A stretch of DNA of 64,000 nt from the NCBI GenBank assembly GCA_019044685.2, contig JAGTXX020000014.1:868001-932000 (forward strand), given 5' to 3'. Shown here in pieces: positions 21,300-30,847 of the stretch. The notes under the pieces were generated by a model. The model had not been told where the DNA came from and ran no database searches. It saw only the letters and a program-made list of their open reading frames with translations. The translations under genes were made by a program, and so were the position numbers. Each line of letters starts with the position of its first letter. The stretch's first letter is position 1. Origin of the DNA: Nannochloris sp. 'desiccata' (taxonomy: Eukaryota; Chlorophyta; Trebouxiophyceae; Chlorellales; Chlorellaceae).

Positions 21300-22438
21300 A
21301 CCTGCTGCTTTGCTCGAGCTGGCGGTCAGCTGCAATAAATTACAACATTCTTTATTTTTTGTTTTTCCCCATTTTAACAATATTCATACGATGTGTTTGA
21401 TAAAATGAATTTTGATATTTCGGTAGGAACACGTGATGATTGTTATGATCGATATTTTAATTCGTAAAAAATGCCTTAATTTTTCATGCCCTTGTTTTTT
21501 CTATTTTTCTGTCGGAAGTTCAAAGCCTCTTTTTTTCTGTTAAGCCTTGCATTTTCTGTTTCATTTCGACTGCCGTATTTTTGAGGCTATTTGTTTTTAA
21601 TGTCAACCCTCCAAACGAGATGTTGTAATACTTTAACTTCAGTATTCAGCTTAGTCACAAGTACACAGCACCATTGTTATTTTGGTACTTATAAATCGGT
21701 CGTGGGATAATGATTTTCTTTTAAAGGGCGTAGCTAATTCTCAGCGGGCCATCGTTACATAAGAATGTTAGAGAGGTATGTTAAGGGTCAAGGCGAAACT
21801 TTTGGGTTCCCCAGCCACTGATTAATAATAATTGCAAGCAGTGGCGGTGGGCGGGTGGCAACGAGCAGATCCGGCAGCAGCAGCCCAGCCCGCAGACAGG
21901 GCACAGAGGGCCGCGGGGTACTCAAACTAATTGTGATGGTGGTGAGTTGCATGCTGCGTGCTGTCAAATCGGGTTGCTTTTGCAAGCTGAACAAGGAATC
22001 GCCTGAACGATCAAAGATTAGTTGATGATCTTTATAGATGAATCATTAAAGCAGAATAGACGAGTGGACAGCCCCAGTCCACCACCCTCACTCCCTTCTC
22101 GATCGTATCATCCCTGAAACATGTTTAGTATGGCTGCGAAAGGGGCTCAGAAGAGCTGCTCCTAGCTTTTCTCCCAGCATCTCCAGGGTTGCCACCGTGA
22201 CGCAAAATTATTTGAAAATATTCGTTCGCGCGTTTTCTCGCTATTAAGATTTCGATAAAAAGTGCATGCCTCGAGAATTTGCTACTTTCGACTTCATATT
22301 TTGGATCTGAATCTCTGCAGGACGGCCAAAAGCTGAGCAAGGTGCTGCGAGCAAGCCAAGCGCGACTGTGGCAGATTGTCATCTTCTTTTCCCGTGGATC
22401 ACAGCATCGAAGACAACAACGCCACAGGTGACTTCCGC
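21300..22438. other. Intergenic, 1139 nt, no gene seen
   Basis: T-rich to about 21700, then more balanced. Short ORFs (21788-21994 minus, 22125-22544 minus) have no recognisable content. A CTGCAG with a pyrimidine-containing lead at 22320 could be an acceptor for a 5' exon of the next gene. Confidence 0.45.
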
Positions 22439-23224
22439 ATGACAGAATCGAAGTTAAAAGACGACCCTGCTGTGTGTCAAGATATCTATAGCACCCTCTC
22501 AACCTGCCTTCCTTCCTGGCTAACCTTCCAAAATATTTGGTCAAAGCAAAATCAGTTCTCGTCTGACACCGCCATCGCAGCCTATTGTGAGATTCTTAAT
22601 TCTTTTCCACCGCAATTCTGCCCTGCATTGTCGCCAAATGTTACCCTAACTAGTGCTTCTAATAACATCTATCTATATTTACCCTCGTTCTAAACAGACC
22701 CTTGCCCTAGAGAATCCCTCACGAGCGAAAGTCAAACACCTTCAGATGCCGAGCTACCTACACTAAATTTGTTTGAAGCGCCCCTTAGCCTGGAAATTAG
22801 CCCCTCAGCAAGACCTCAAGATGTTGAGTTTAGGAGAGAAAGTGACGATTTAGAGAGTAAAGAAAGCATTACAGAGCAGGAAGGTGCAAGAGAAGTAAAC
22901 TACTTTGTAGATACTAGTTATAAAAGGACGAGTGATACTCCAACCGGGAGCGGTTGTGGTTGTGCCGAGCTGCCTCTTTCTGCTGCTCCAGCTGGCCCAG
23001 AAATCCGTCAATCGGATTCTTTAGATCACGATATGACAGCAGCTTCAACTGAAGCTGAAGAGCATTCCCATTTAGTGCAGAAAGGGTTTACTCATTATGG
23101 AGATAGCCCTAGCAGAGTGAAAAAACAGTCCCGTCCTCGTGGCCGAAAAGCTCTTTTAAAAGCAGCAGCAAAAGGAAGAAAGATACTTAGTCGCGTCTTT
23201 AACCGTCGCAATTCGGTACAATAA
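22439..23224 (+). CDS. Hypothetical protein with strongly basic C terminus
   Basis: Unrecognised. The ATG at 22439 starts MTESKLKDDPAVCQDIYSTL, with several tryptophans and cysteines and mostly helical composition. This frame ends at 22693, but a short intron (about 22655-22696, GTGCTT to AAACAG) joins it to a second open frame (DPCPRESLTSESQ ... LNLFEAPLSLEI). That frame runs to 23224 and ends in a basic tail (GRKALLKAAAKGRKILSRVF). The donor is weak and the intron would be the shortest in the window, so the join is an inference. The tail suggests nucleic-acid binding or organelle/nuclear targeting. Each half could also be a separate exon of a larger gene with upstream exons. Confidence 0.4.
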
Positions 23225-23512
23225 AGTAGTTTTGGTTTTGATTAGTGTAAATATTCGCGAGTATACCCGAGTTCTAGCTATCAAAAAAAGTCGGCCACTG
23301 TAGCAGCTTAGCTGAAGCTTACTAAAGTTTAGGTGTCGGAGTCAAGTGTCAAGGTCAAAATGAAGCCGCCCTATTTCTAACCCAAAACCCGTGTCTTCCC
23401 CACCCATTTCGCATTTTTAAAACCTCAGTACACCAAAGAGTCCTATCTATTAAATTGTCTAGGCATCCTATTCTTTGCAAGAGGCACTTAAAGATTCAAT
23501 ATATATTATTGA
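23225..23512. promoter_or_regulatory. Upstream region of citrate synthase gene
   Basis: A 288-nt A/T-leaning spacer ending at the ATG at 23513. ATATATATTATTGA lies about 15 nt before the ATG, too close for a TATA box. No other signal. Confidence 0.35.
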
Positions 23513-25255
23513 ATGGCATCCTCCGAAAGAATCGCTGCCCTAGAGCGGCATTTACACAATATCGACTATGAAGAACATAATGCTGTAATGAATGAAACTG
23601 GTGCAACCAGCAGTGCTGTTAGGTAGGTCTCCCAACTATGGGCATGCTTGCAAGATCCCCATTCATCTTGCTTTCAAAACCTTTCGCAAAATGGTTTTAT
23701 TGCCATCGAGTTATTTAAAACATACCAAAGAACATATACACGCTAATCTACTTGTTTTAGCACATTCCCCGACACTTTTTATATCTAAGAAACCAACTCA
23801 TCTCATCATCGTCTTTTCTCTGTGTCCCCCCTTCCCAGCAGACCTGCTCCTGGCGGTGGCCCTGGCACCCTCACTGTCACCGACAGCCGCACTGGTAAAA
23901 AGTACGAACTTCCGATTAGTGAACACGGAACTCTTCGTGGCACCGACCTCAAACAAATCACAGCAGGCGGTGATGGTGTTGGTCTCCGCGTCTATGATAA
24001 TGGCTACGTTAACACCACCGCATGCCGTTCTTATGTATCGTACATTGACGGAGATGCTGGTATTCTTCGTTACCGTGGCTACCCTATTGAGCAACTCGCT
24101 GAAAGGTCTTCTTTTCTAGAAACTTCTTACCTTGTGCTTTACGGTCATTTGCCTGGCGCAGCTCAACTTTCTCGCTGGGAGGAAGCTGTTATGCGCCATT
24201 CTGCCCTCCCTGTCGCTGTAGAAGATGTTCTTTCAGCGTTACCGCACGATGCACATCCTATGGGTGTTATTTTAACTGGATTAGCTGCTCTTTCTACTTG
24301 TCATCCTGAACAGAACCCCGCATTAGCAGGCCAAAATATTTACAAATCAAAACAGGTACAAGATAAACAAATCGTTCGCCTGGTTGGTAAAATTCCTACT
24401 CTTGCAGCTTTTGCATATCATCGTGCTTCAGGGCGTAAACCTGCTCCTCCAAACCAGAAATTAGGCTATGCTGAAAATTTCCTCTACATGTTAGATTCAG
24501 CTGCTCGCCCCGATTACCGGCCTAATCCCCGATTAGCCCGTGCATTGGATATTTTATTTTTACTACATGCAGAACATGAATTAAACTGTTCCACCTCTGC
24601 TGCTAGGCATTTAGCCTCCTCTGGTGTCGATGTTTACACAGCAGTACAAGGCGCCGTGGGTGCACTTTATGGCCCTCTCCATGGAGGCGCGAATGAAGCT
24701 GTACTGCGTATGTTGCAACGTATTGGATCCCGTGAAAATGTCCCTGCATTTTTGGATGCAGTCAAGTCACGTAAAGAAATCATGTTTGGCTTTGGCCACC
24801 GTGTTTATAAAAACTACGATCCCCGAGCGACAATCATTCGAAAAGTGGCAGATGAAGTATTTTCTATTACTGGAAGGGATCCTTTGATCGATGTAGCTAT
24901 GGAATTGGAAAAAGCAGCACGTTCTGATGAGTTTTTTGTCTCTAGAAAACTCTATCCAAACGTGGATTTTTATTCTGGCTTGGTCTATAGAGCCATGGGC
25001 TTCCCCCCCCAATTCTTTACCGTTCTATTTGCAGTACCACGCGTTACGGGATACTTGGCACATTGGAGAGAAACCCTCGCTGATCCAGATACAAAGATTA
25101 TCAGACCACAACAGGATTATTGTGGAGAATGGTTGCGAAGTTATGAGAACCTGGAAGCAAGACCATCTGAGGGACCGGCAGGCGCAGATGATTTAGGCCC
25201 TGTACCGCCCAGTGCTGCGTATGTGAGGCGTATTTCTGGTAGTAAGTGGCAGTAG
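23513..25255 (+). CDS. CSY: Peroxisomal (glyoxysomal) citrate synthase, 507 aa
   Basis: Condenses acetyl-CoA and oxaloacetate to citrate for the glyoxylate cycle and for carbon export from beta-oxidation. Exon 1, 23513-23622, encodes [20 protein letters not shown]. Residues 6-14, RIAALERHL, match the PTS2 rule (R/K)(L/V/I)x5(H/Q)(L/A), as in plant CSY. A 219-nt intron (GTAGGT to CAGCAG) precedes exon 2, 23842-25255. Active-site elements are [10 protein letters not shown] (His), [13 protein letters not shown] (His and Arg) and [10 protein letters not shown] (Asp). The substrate-binding segment [14 protein letters not shown] is present. Without the first exon the protein would have no targeting signal, so the start matters. 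Length fits plant peroxisomal forms (about 510 aa). Confidence 0.95.
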
Positions 25256-25676
25256 AAAAGTAGTATATTAGTTGTTGCTGATAGCTTTTGCTCAGATTCT
25301 TTGTAGATGTAGTTGCGCTTTTGTACAGAGATGTATTCTTTTTGTGTAGCGAGTTGTGTCGTGTTGTGATAAATTTAGCGGTTTAAAGAAAGAACAACAA
25401 AGGAAAGAAAGAGGGATTATATACAGACATAATCATTCGTAGTATGAAGAAAGTAATAGTAAAGCAGAGAACTCCAAGGAAAATAACTAGAAATTCACAA
25501 TCAGTACCATCGATATACTTTTACTTACAAGAAACAAAAAACAAAAAAATATTCATCGATGGCTCTCTCTAGTAAGAGAATTTACGCTGCTCAGTCCAAT
25601 CCAGTCCGTACTTTCTGTCTGTACCGCACTGTCTATTGTTATTTCGTATACTAGTAGTACTAAAACGGAGTAATCT
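25256..25676. other. Convergent 3' region, CSY / FLVB
   Basis: A 421-nt spacer, A/T-rich, with GA-rich runs (25390-25415). No gene seen. Confidence 0.5.
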
Positions 25677-27780
25677 CTAGTAATAGTTCGCTACCACACG
25701 CCTGTGGACCGCTGTTCTCTTGTCAGGTGCTGCAACTTGCCCTTCAGTCACTTCAGCATAGGTAACCCAATGATCAGCCGTCTCCATTCTACTCACCACC
25801 TTACACTCAATATGCGCAATCGCTCCGGACAGCGCAGGCGTGCCATTGCTCGCAGGGAACCAGTCAACGCTGGCAAAGCGATCAGCACCGGCAGGAAAAC
25901 GTTGCAAGAAGTGCTTCATTAAGGCTGAATACTCCCCTTCTCCTAGGCAGTTGAGTACAAAAGAATCACCTACTTGCATTAATGACTCGATAGCACGATC
26001 TTTCGCTACTGCAATAGTCAAACCAAGCGGTTCAAAGGACGCTTGCGCGACCCATGAGGCAACCATGGCGCCTTTTGCTCCCTCTGGGTGAGCTGCTGTC
26101 ACAATATACAGCCCACCAGAAACTCTAGCCAACGCTTTTGCTACTTCTGGTGACATTGCAGCTTTCTTTTTAGCAATAGCATCCTTTTGGGATAAGGCTT
26201 GTGCTAAATCTGTGCCAGATTCTTCAAATAATTGATAGAGTGCTTCATCAGGAATGTCTTTAACCCGTAAAGGATCCGAAATCAATTCCACACCCATCCC
26301 CACCATAGTCGCCCTTAAGGCATCTACAGGCTCATCGTTCCCACCATAACTCTCTGCAATTAAGATTTTCTGTTTGCCAGGCTTCACAGCAGATATAAAC
26401 GTCGCTAAAGCAGCTGAAACTTCAGGCGCATCAGCAGGCGGGGCCATGAGCACAATTCCCGCAGAACGACCAACCACCTCGACGAGCTCTTGAGGATCGA
26501 CAGACAACAAATCCAGCATCTCTGTAGCAACATCTGCTTTGGTAATACCTTTTGCAAGCGTTTGACTCAATCTATCGCTAAAACCGTAATCACTAGAATA
26601 TAGTACAGCGATAGAGGTTGCTGCTTTGCCTGCTGCGGCACTCCACGTTTGGTATTTGCCTACGAGCTCCTCTACGTTGTACTTTAACAAAGGACCATGT
26701 CCGTTGGCTACTATTCCAAAAGGCATGATATTTGCACTGGCGCATTTACGCAGGGCAGTAGTGACAGACTTGGCGTTGGGCTTCATAAGGCAATCATAAT
26801 AAAATCTGTAGTGTGGCTCCAAAGGCGCTAAATCAGAGTCATATGGGTCTTCGCTGCAATAGTGCATTCCGAAGGCATCACAAGTAAACACTACCCCTGT
26901 AGAGTGATCATAAGAAAACATAGTATCCGGCCAATGCAAATTTGGCGCCATAATAAACTCAAAGTCATGACCACCTCCGAGATCAATCTTGTCCCCTCCC
27001 TTGACGACTTGAGATTTAAATGGCACGTGGGTTAAATTTTCTAAAAAGGCGATACAGACTTTAGACCCCAAGACAATACATTCTGGGAATAGTTGGACTA
27101 CATCCTTCACAAGGCCGCTGTGATCTGGTTCGGTATGCGAAACGAAGATGTAATCGACCGAGCGACCACGCACAGCGAGCTCAGCGATGAGCACTGGCAT
27201 GTATTGATCCCGGAATTTCTCATGGGAAGCATCGACAAGAGCAGTTTTTTCAGCGCCGAAGATGAGATAACTGTTGTAGGTGGTACCATTTTGGAGCCTA
27301 GAGTTTGGGGGAAATAGAGGAGAGGGGGAGGGGGAGGGGGGGAGAAAAGAGGTTAGAACGAGGGCTGGCATTTTTCTTTATGCGTCCTTAGTTTTATCCT
27401 TTAAGAAGAGGAACAGAAAAGTCATCGAAAACTTACCCAAATTCGATATCAAAACGATCTCTGTCCCAATCCAAACAGCGGATAGTTATTGTATTTTCTG
27501 CTACAGGGGCAGAGATGACCTGAAGACGTTTGCCTTGGATAATTTGAACACCATAGTCCTTGACTTCACTGGGCGCAGCAGGAGCGTCCACAGCAGCTAC
27601 ATGTGCAGCTACGAATCTCTTAGTGTTGGATTTCAAGGTAGAAGAAGAACCGGTCAGCAAAGAAGAGGTTCTGAGAGCAGCAGTAACAGCAGGACAGAAG
27701 GAATGAGGAAGGATTGAGACAGCATCCCTATGGGCCAAAACGGCGGGCAAAGCTGTTTTCAGGAGCTGTGTAGCTGTCAT
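25677..27780 (-). CDS. FLVB: Flavodiiron protein B, chloroplast, 654 aa
   Basis: With FLVA it reduces O2 to water using electrons from photosystem I and protects against fluctuating light. Exon 1 (27780-27437) carries a plastid transit-like N terminus and FDIEFG. Exon 2 (27297-25677) continues as LQNGTTYNSYLIFG after a 139-nt intron. Domain order is metallo-beta-lactamase-like diiron domain, flavodoxin (VLYSSDYGFSDRL) and flavin reductase (VASWVAQASFEPLGLTIAV), the class C layout of oxygenic phototrophs. The diiron ligands look canonical: HTEPDH, LHWPD, FTCDAFG and NGHGPLL. This identifies it as the FLVB/Flv3 type. It is transcribed divergently from FLVA. Confidence 0.95.
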
Positions 27781-28181
27781 TTTAGGCGAACAAAGCAGGC
27801 ACGCGATAGAGGTGGGAGAGAAATAGCTGACAGACCTCTAATAAAGGTTTTACAGGATGATAGTTCGGAACAAATCTTTGCTAGTGCAAGGTGCTTTGGG
27901 ACCGCCTGCGCCGGTTTTCAAGGATGACTTTTAGTTAGATCTTAGGCTTCAAGAAATAAAATAGGTGGATATATGGATTCGTTGCAAAGGTTTTTGAAAT
28001 AGAAAGCCTTTAAGGATATGCTCATGATCAGAACAAAATATGACAAATGCCGAGGTCTGCTAACTCGCATTCGCTAACAAATCTTTCGGAATAATTATTT
28101 CGCACAGATGAGCGGTGCAAGTTCATAGATTTACTTCAATACACGATACACAAAGTGTTTGATCTTTTTCGATCAAATTTG
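27781..28181. promoter_or_regulatory. Shared FLVB/FLVA bidirectional promoter region
   Basis: A 401-nt spacer between the two divergent FLV start codons. Because the products form one functional system, shared control is likely, but I cannot name a binding site. FLVA has no ATG-started ORF upstream of 28182. Confidence 0.6.
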
Positions 28182-30338
28182 ATGGCAATGTCAACTTTGC
28201 AGCAAGGCCCTCGGGCCTCTGTTCTGTGCAATGGTTCCAACACATTACCATCGAGACTACCAAACCGCATACTTTCTTTCAGAAGCATGCATAGCTCGAA
28301 AACTCCATATCCTTGGTCTTCACAGCAGAGGTCCGGTCCCGCTGTAATAGTGGTTGCTGCTGCTGCTTCTGGTGGCCCACCTTCCCCACCTCCTGGTCAA
28401 CCAGCACCTCCACCTGAAAAGAAATTTCCTGTCCGCTTAGATACTTTACCAGTCACACCGCATGTCACTCTTTTGAGGGCAACCTGCACCAGTCGCTTAC
28501 CTGAGATTCAATTCGGCCAACGGCTAGGCACTTCAACCAACAGTTATCTGATTGCTGGTTCCCCTAATGGCGCTGCAGAGGTGCTGATTGATGTTCCTAG
28601 TAAAGTCTACGATTACGACCTGTCTGACTGGTTGAAACAACTTGGTGCCTTGTCAACAGTAAAAACATTAGTGATCACCCGCTTAAATCCTGAACGCATT
28701 GAGCCCTTAAAGAAAGTTTTAGCTGCTGTATCTGGTCCCATACGTCTCATGGCATCAAATCCTGCTCTGCAATTACTCAAAGAAAGAGCAAAAACTGACG
28801 CTGACCTTCGAAATTTTATTGAAAGCGGTAAAGTGATGCCGGAAGCTGTGACACGGAGTGCTGAAGTAAAACTTTCTTCCGGAAAATTGATAAAATTTGT
28901 TCCTGTGCCTACCCCTCGGTGGCCCGATCTCTGCGCTGCCTATTTCCCAGAAGATGAGCTTTTATTTTCGAGTAGCTTTTTCGCAGCCCATGAGGCGTTT
29001 GCAGAAGGTGCTGGCGCCTTTGACGATGGTGGCTGGGATTATTATGGTCCTGCATGGAAGTATTATTTCGAATGTATGCTTGCTCCAGCTGCAAAACAAG
29101 TCGCATACGCGCTTGATCGATTAAGTATTAACGCTACAGAAGCACGAAGCATGGGCAGTCCCCTTGACGGCGTCATGCGGGCACTGCGCTCTGTTTCAAG
29201 TTTTGTCAACGATATCACCCTCGGTGCAGATGATGGAACTGTAGAACCATTACGTGTAGCCATTTTGTGCCCTATTCACGGCCCATTAGTAAAGTCTTCT
29301 CTAACCGAGTTGGTCCGACGCTATGCTGACTGGACTGCCGAGCAAGTCGAGGCTGCAAACAAAGCTTCTGTCGCTGTTTTGTACGCTTCTGCCTATGGAA
29401 ACACTGCTGCCTTAGCTCAAGCCATATCTAGGGGTATCATTAAAGCAGGTGTAGGGGTAGAGACTTTGAATCTTGAAGTTGTGGGCATTGATGAAGTTGA
29501 AAAAGTTTTACAATCTTCTGCTGGGTTCATCATAGGAAGCCCTACACTAGGTGGACACATGCCTACACAAGTACAGACTGCGTTAGGTGCGATTTTAAAG
29601 GCGGGAGGGGAGGTCAAAACGCTGCCTTGTGGTGTCTTTGGCAGTTTCGGGTGGAGCGGGGAAGCGGTTGACAAAATGGAAGGCAGATTAAAAGATGCTG
29701 GATTTCAGTTTGCTTTCCCCGCTATCCGCTGCAAATTTAAACCTACAGAATCCACTTTGCAAATTTGCGAAGAAAGTGGCACAGATCTTGCACAAGCGAT
29801 TAGAAAAGCTTCAAAAAGAAAAGAAAAAGTGGTGTCTCAAAAATTGGGGGCGGCAGAAAATGCTGCGCCATCTGCTCTTGCAGTTGGACGTGTTGTTGGC
29901 TCTTTATGTGTACTAACGGCGAAAGAAGGTGATGCGCAATCTGCTATGCTTGCTTCTTGGGTTAGTCAAGCTAGTTTCGACCCCCCTGGCCTTACTGTTG
30001 CAGTAAAGAAGGACCGAGCCGTGGAGGCTCTGTTGCCTCTGGGCAGCAAGTTTGTACTCAATGTGCTTGCTGAGGGAAGAGAAAAGGCCAGCATGAAGGC
30101 TATGTTGAAACCGTTTGCACCGGGTGAAGATCGTTTCGCTGGCCTTGATGTTCAGATTTCCGAGGCAACTGAAGCTGTGATCATACCGGACTGTGCTGCG
30201 TTTTTGGAATGTTCAGTGAGTCAGAGAATGGAAGCAGGAGATCATTGGTTGGTGTATGCGACTGTCGACGGTGGGAAAGTGTTGGATGAAGGGGTGCAAT
30301 CTGCTGTGCATTATAGAAAGACAGGAACTACGTATTAA
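28182..30338 (+). CDS. FLVA: Flavodiiron protein A, chloroplast, 718 aa
   Basis: Partner of FLVB in the chloroplast O2-reducing heterocomplex. Single coding exon. The N-terminal 60-70 residues are Ser/Arg-rich, transit-peptide-like, followed by a Pro-rich spacer (GGPPSPPPGQPAPPPEKK). The three class C domains are present: lactamase-like (GTSTNSYLIAGSP), flavodoxin (VLYASAYGNTAALA, GGHMPTQVQTAL) and flavin reductase (LASWVSQASFDPPGLTVAVK). At the positions of the FLVB diiron ligands it has TRLNPERIEP for HTEPDH, PRWPD for LHWPD, and FSSSFFA for FTCDAFG. Only the late CPIHGPLV histidine is kept. This loss is the known FLVA/Flv1 pattern. The start is the first ATG, 28182; a second follows at 28188. 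Confidence 0.94.
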   Translation: MAMSTLQQGPRASVLCNGSNTLPSRLPNRILSFRSMHSSKTPYPWSSQQRSGPAVIVVAAAASGGPPSPPPGQPAPPPEKKFPVRLDTLPVTPHVTLLRATCTSRLPEIQFGQRLGTSTNSYLIAGSPNGAAEVLIDVPSKVYDYDLSDWLKQLGALSTVKTLVITRLNPERIEPLKKVLAAVSGPIRLMASNPALQLLKERAKTDADLRNFIESGKVMPEAVTRSAEVKLSSGKLIKFVPVPTPRWPDLCAAYFPEDELLFSSSFFAAHEAFAEGAGAFDDGGWDYYGPAWKYYFECMLAPAAKQVAYALDRLSINATEARSMGSPLDGVMRALRSVSSFVNDITLGADDGTVEPLRVAILCPIHGPLVKSSLTELVRRYADWTAEQVEAANKASVAVLYASAYGNTAALAQAISRGIIKAGVGVETLNLEVVGIDEVEKVLQSSAGFIIGSPTLGGHMPTQVQTALGAILKAGGEVKTLPCGVFGSFGWSGEAVDKMEGRLKDAGFQFAFPAIRCKFKPTESTLQICEESGTDLAQAIRKASKRKEKVVSQKLGAAENAAPSALAVGRVVGSLCVLTAKEGDAQSAMLASWVSQASFDPPGLTVAVKKDRAVEALLPLGSKFVLNVLAEGREKASMKAMLKPFAPGEDRFAGLDVQISEATEAVIIPDCAAFLECSVSQRMEAGDHWLVYATVDGGKVLDEGVQSAVHYRKTGTTY

Positions 30339-30607
30339 GTAGGATTTCATCATTCATTATTTTCTGCCACTCTTTTGTCTTGTTTGTTTGTTGAGAGGTC
30401 TTTGCTGCCCTATTTCGTTGACCTCGGTTGTTCTACATACCACTTAAAAAGCATTACATTTTCTCCTGCTTCAACTGTCTAGTCGACTATGTTTCGCTAC
30501 TATGAACAAGGCAAACGCAAAAAAAAAAGAAACCGCATATTATTAATACGTGTACTGTTTAACACTAAATAAAACATAGTGTTGCTAGTTAAAACTATAC
30601 TGATTCA
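30339..30607. other. 3' flank of FLVA, no gene seen
   Basis: T/A-rich sequence between the FLVA stop and the PEX5-derived relic; no ORF of note. Confidence 0.4.
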
Positions 30608-30758
30608 TTACTGTAAAGGCAGCGCGGCCATTACTGCACGTCAAAATCGTTCTTCTCGGCAGCCTCCATCAAATCTTCTCTGGCAGGACACGTAAGAACT
30701 TTCCAAATAGCGCCACGCTGCTACTGCCTTTGTATTTAAAGCCAGGGCTCTTGTATAT
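30608..30758 (-). pseudogene. Decayed copy of the 3' end of PEX5
   Basis: About 150 nt resemble the last part of the intact PEX5 gene (33144-33296), same strand, about three quarters identical by eye. On the minus strand it reads RALALNTKAVAAWRYLESS, against RALALNRKAVAVWGYLRNS in PEX5. After that two bases are missing relative to the parent (near 30687-30692) and the frame shifts. If the shift is ignored, EDLMEAAE and an ALPL-like end are still visible. Similarity stops around 30758, in the middle of the last TPR. It is a relic of a partial duplication now separated from PEX5 by the pectate-lyase-like gene. It is not expected to make protein. Confidence 0.75.
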
Positions 30759-30847
30759 GAAGAGAACATGTTGGATAATTTTAATAATCTTGCTGAGATG
30801 AATCCTTGATGCGCTTAATTAGGCTATAAATCATGCCTCAATTGTTA

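Noticed and set aside
22125..22544. 139-aa minus-strand ORF
   Set aside because: Arg/Cys-rich, no domain, overlaps the better plus-strand model; treated as chance.
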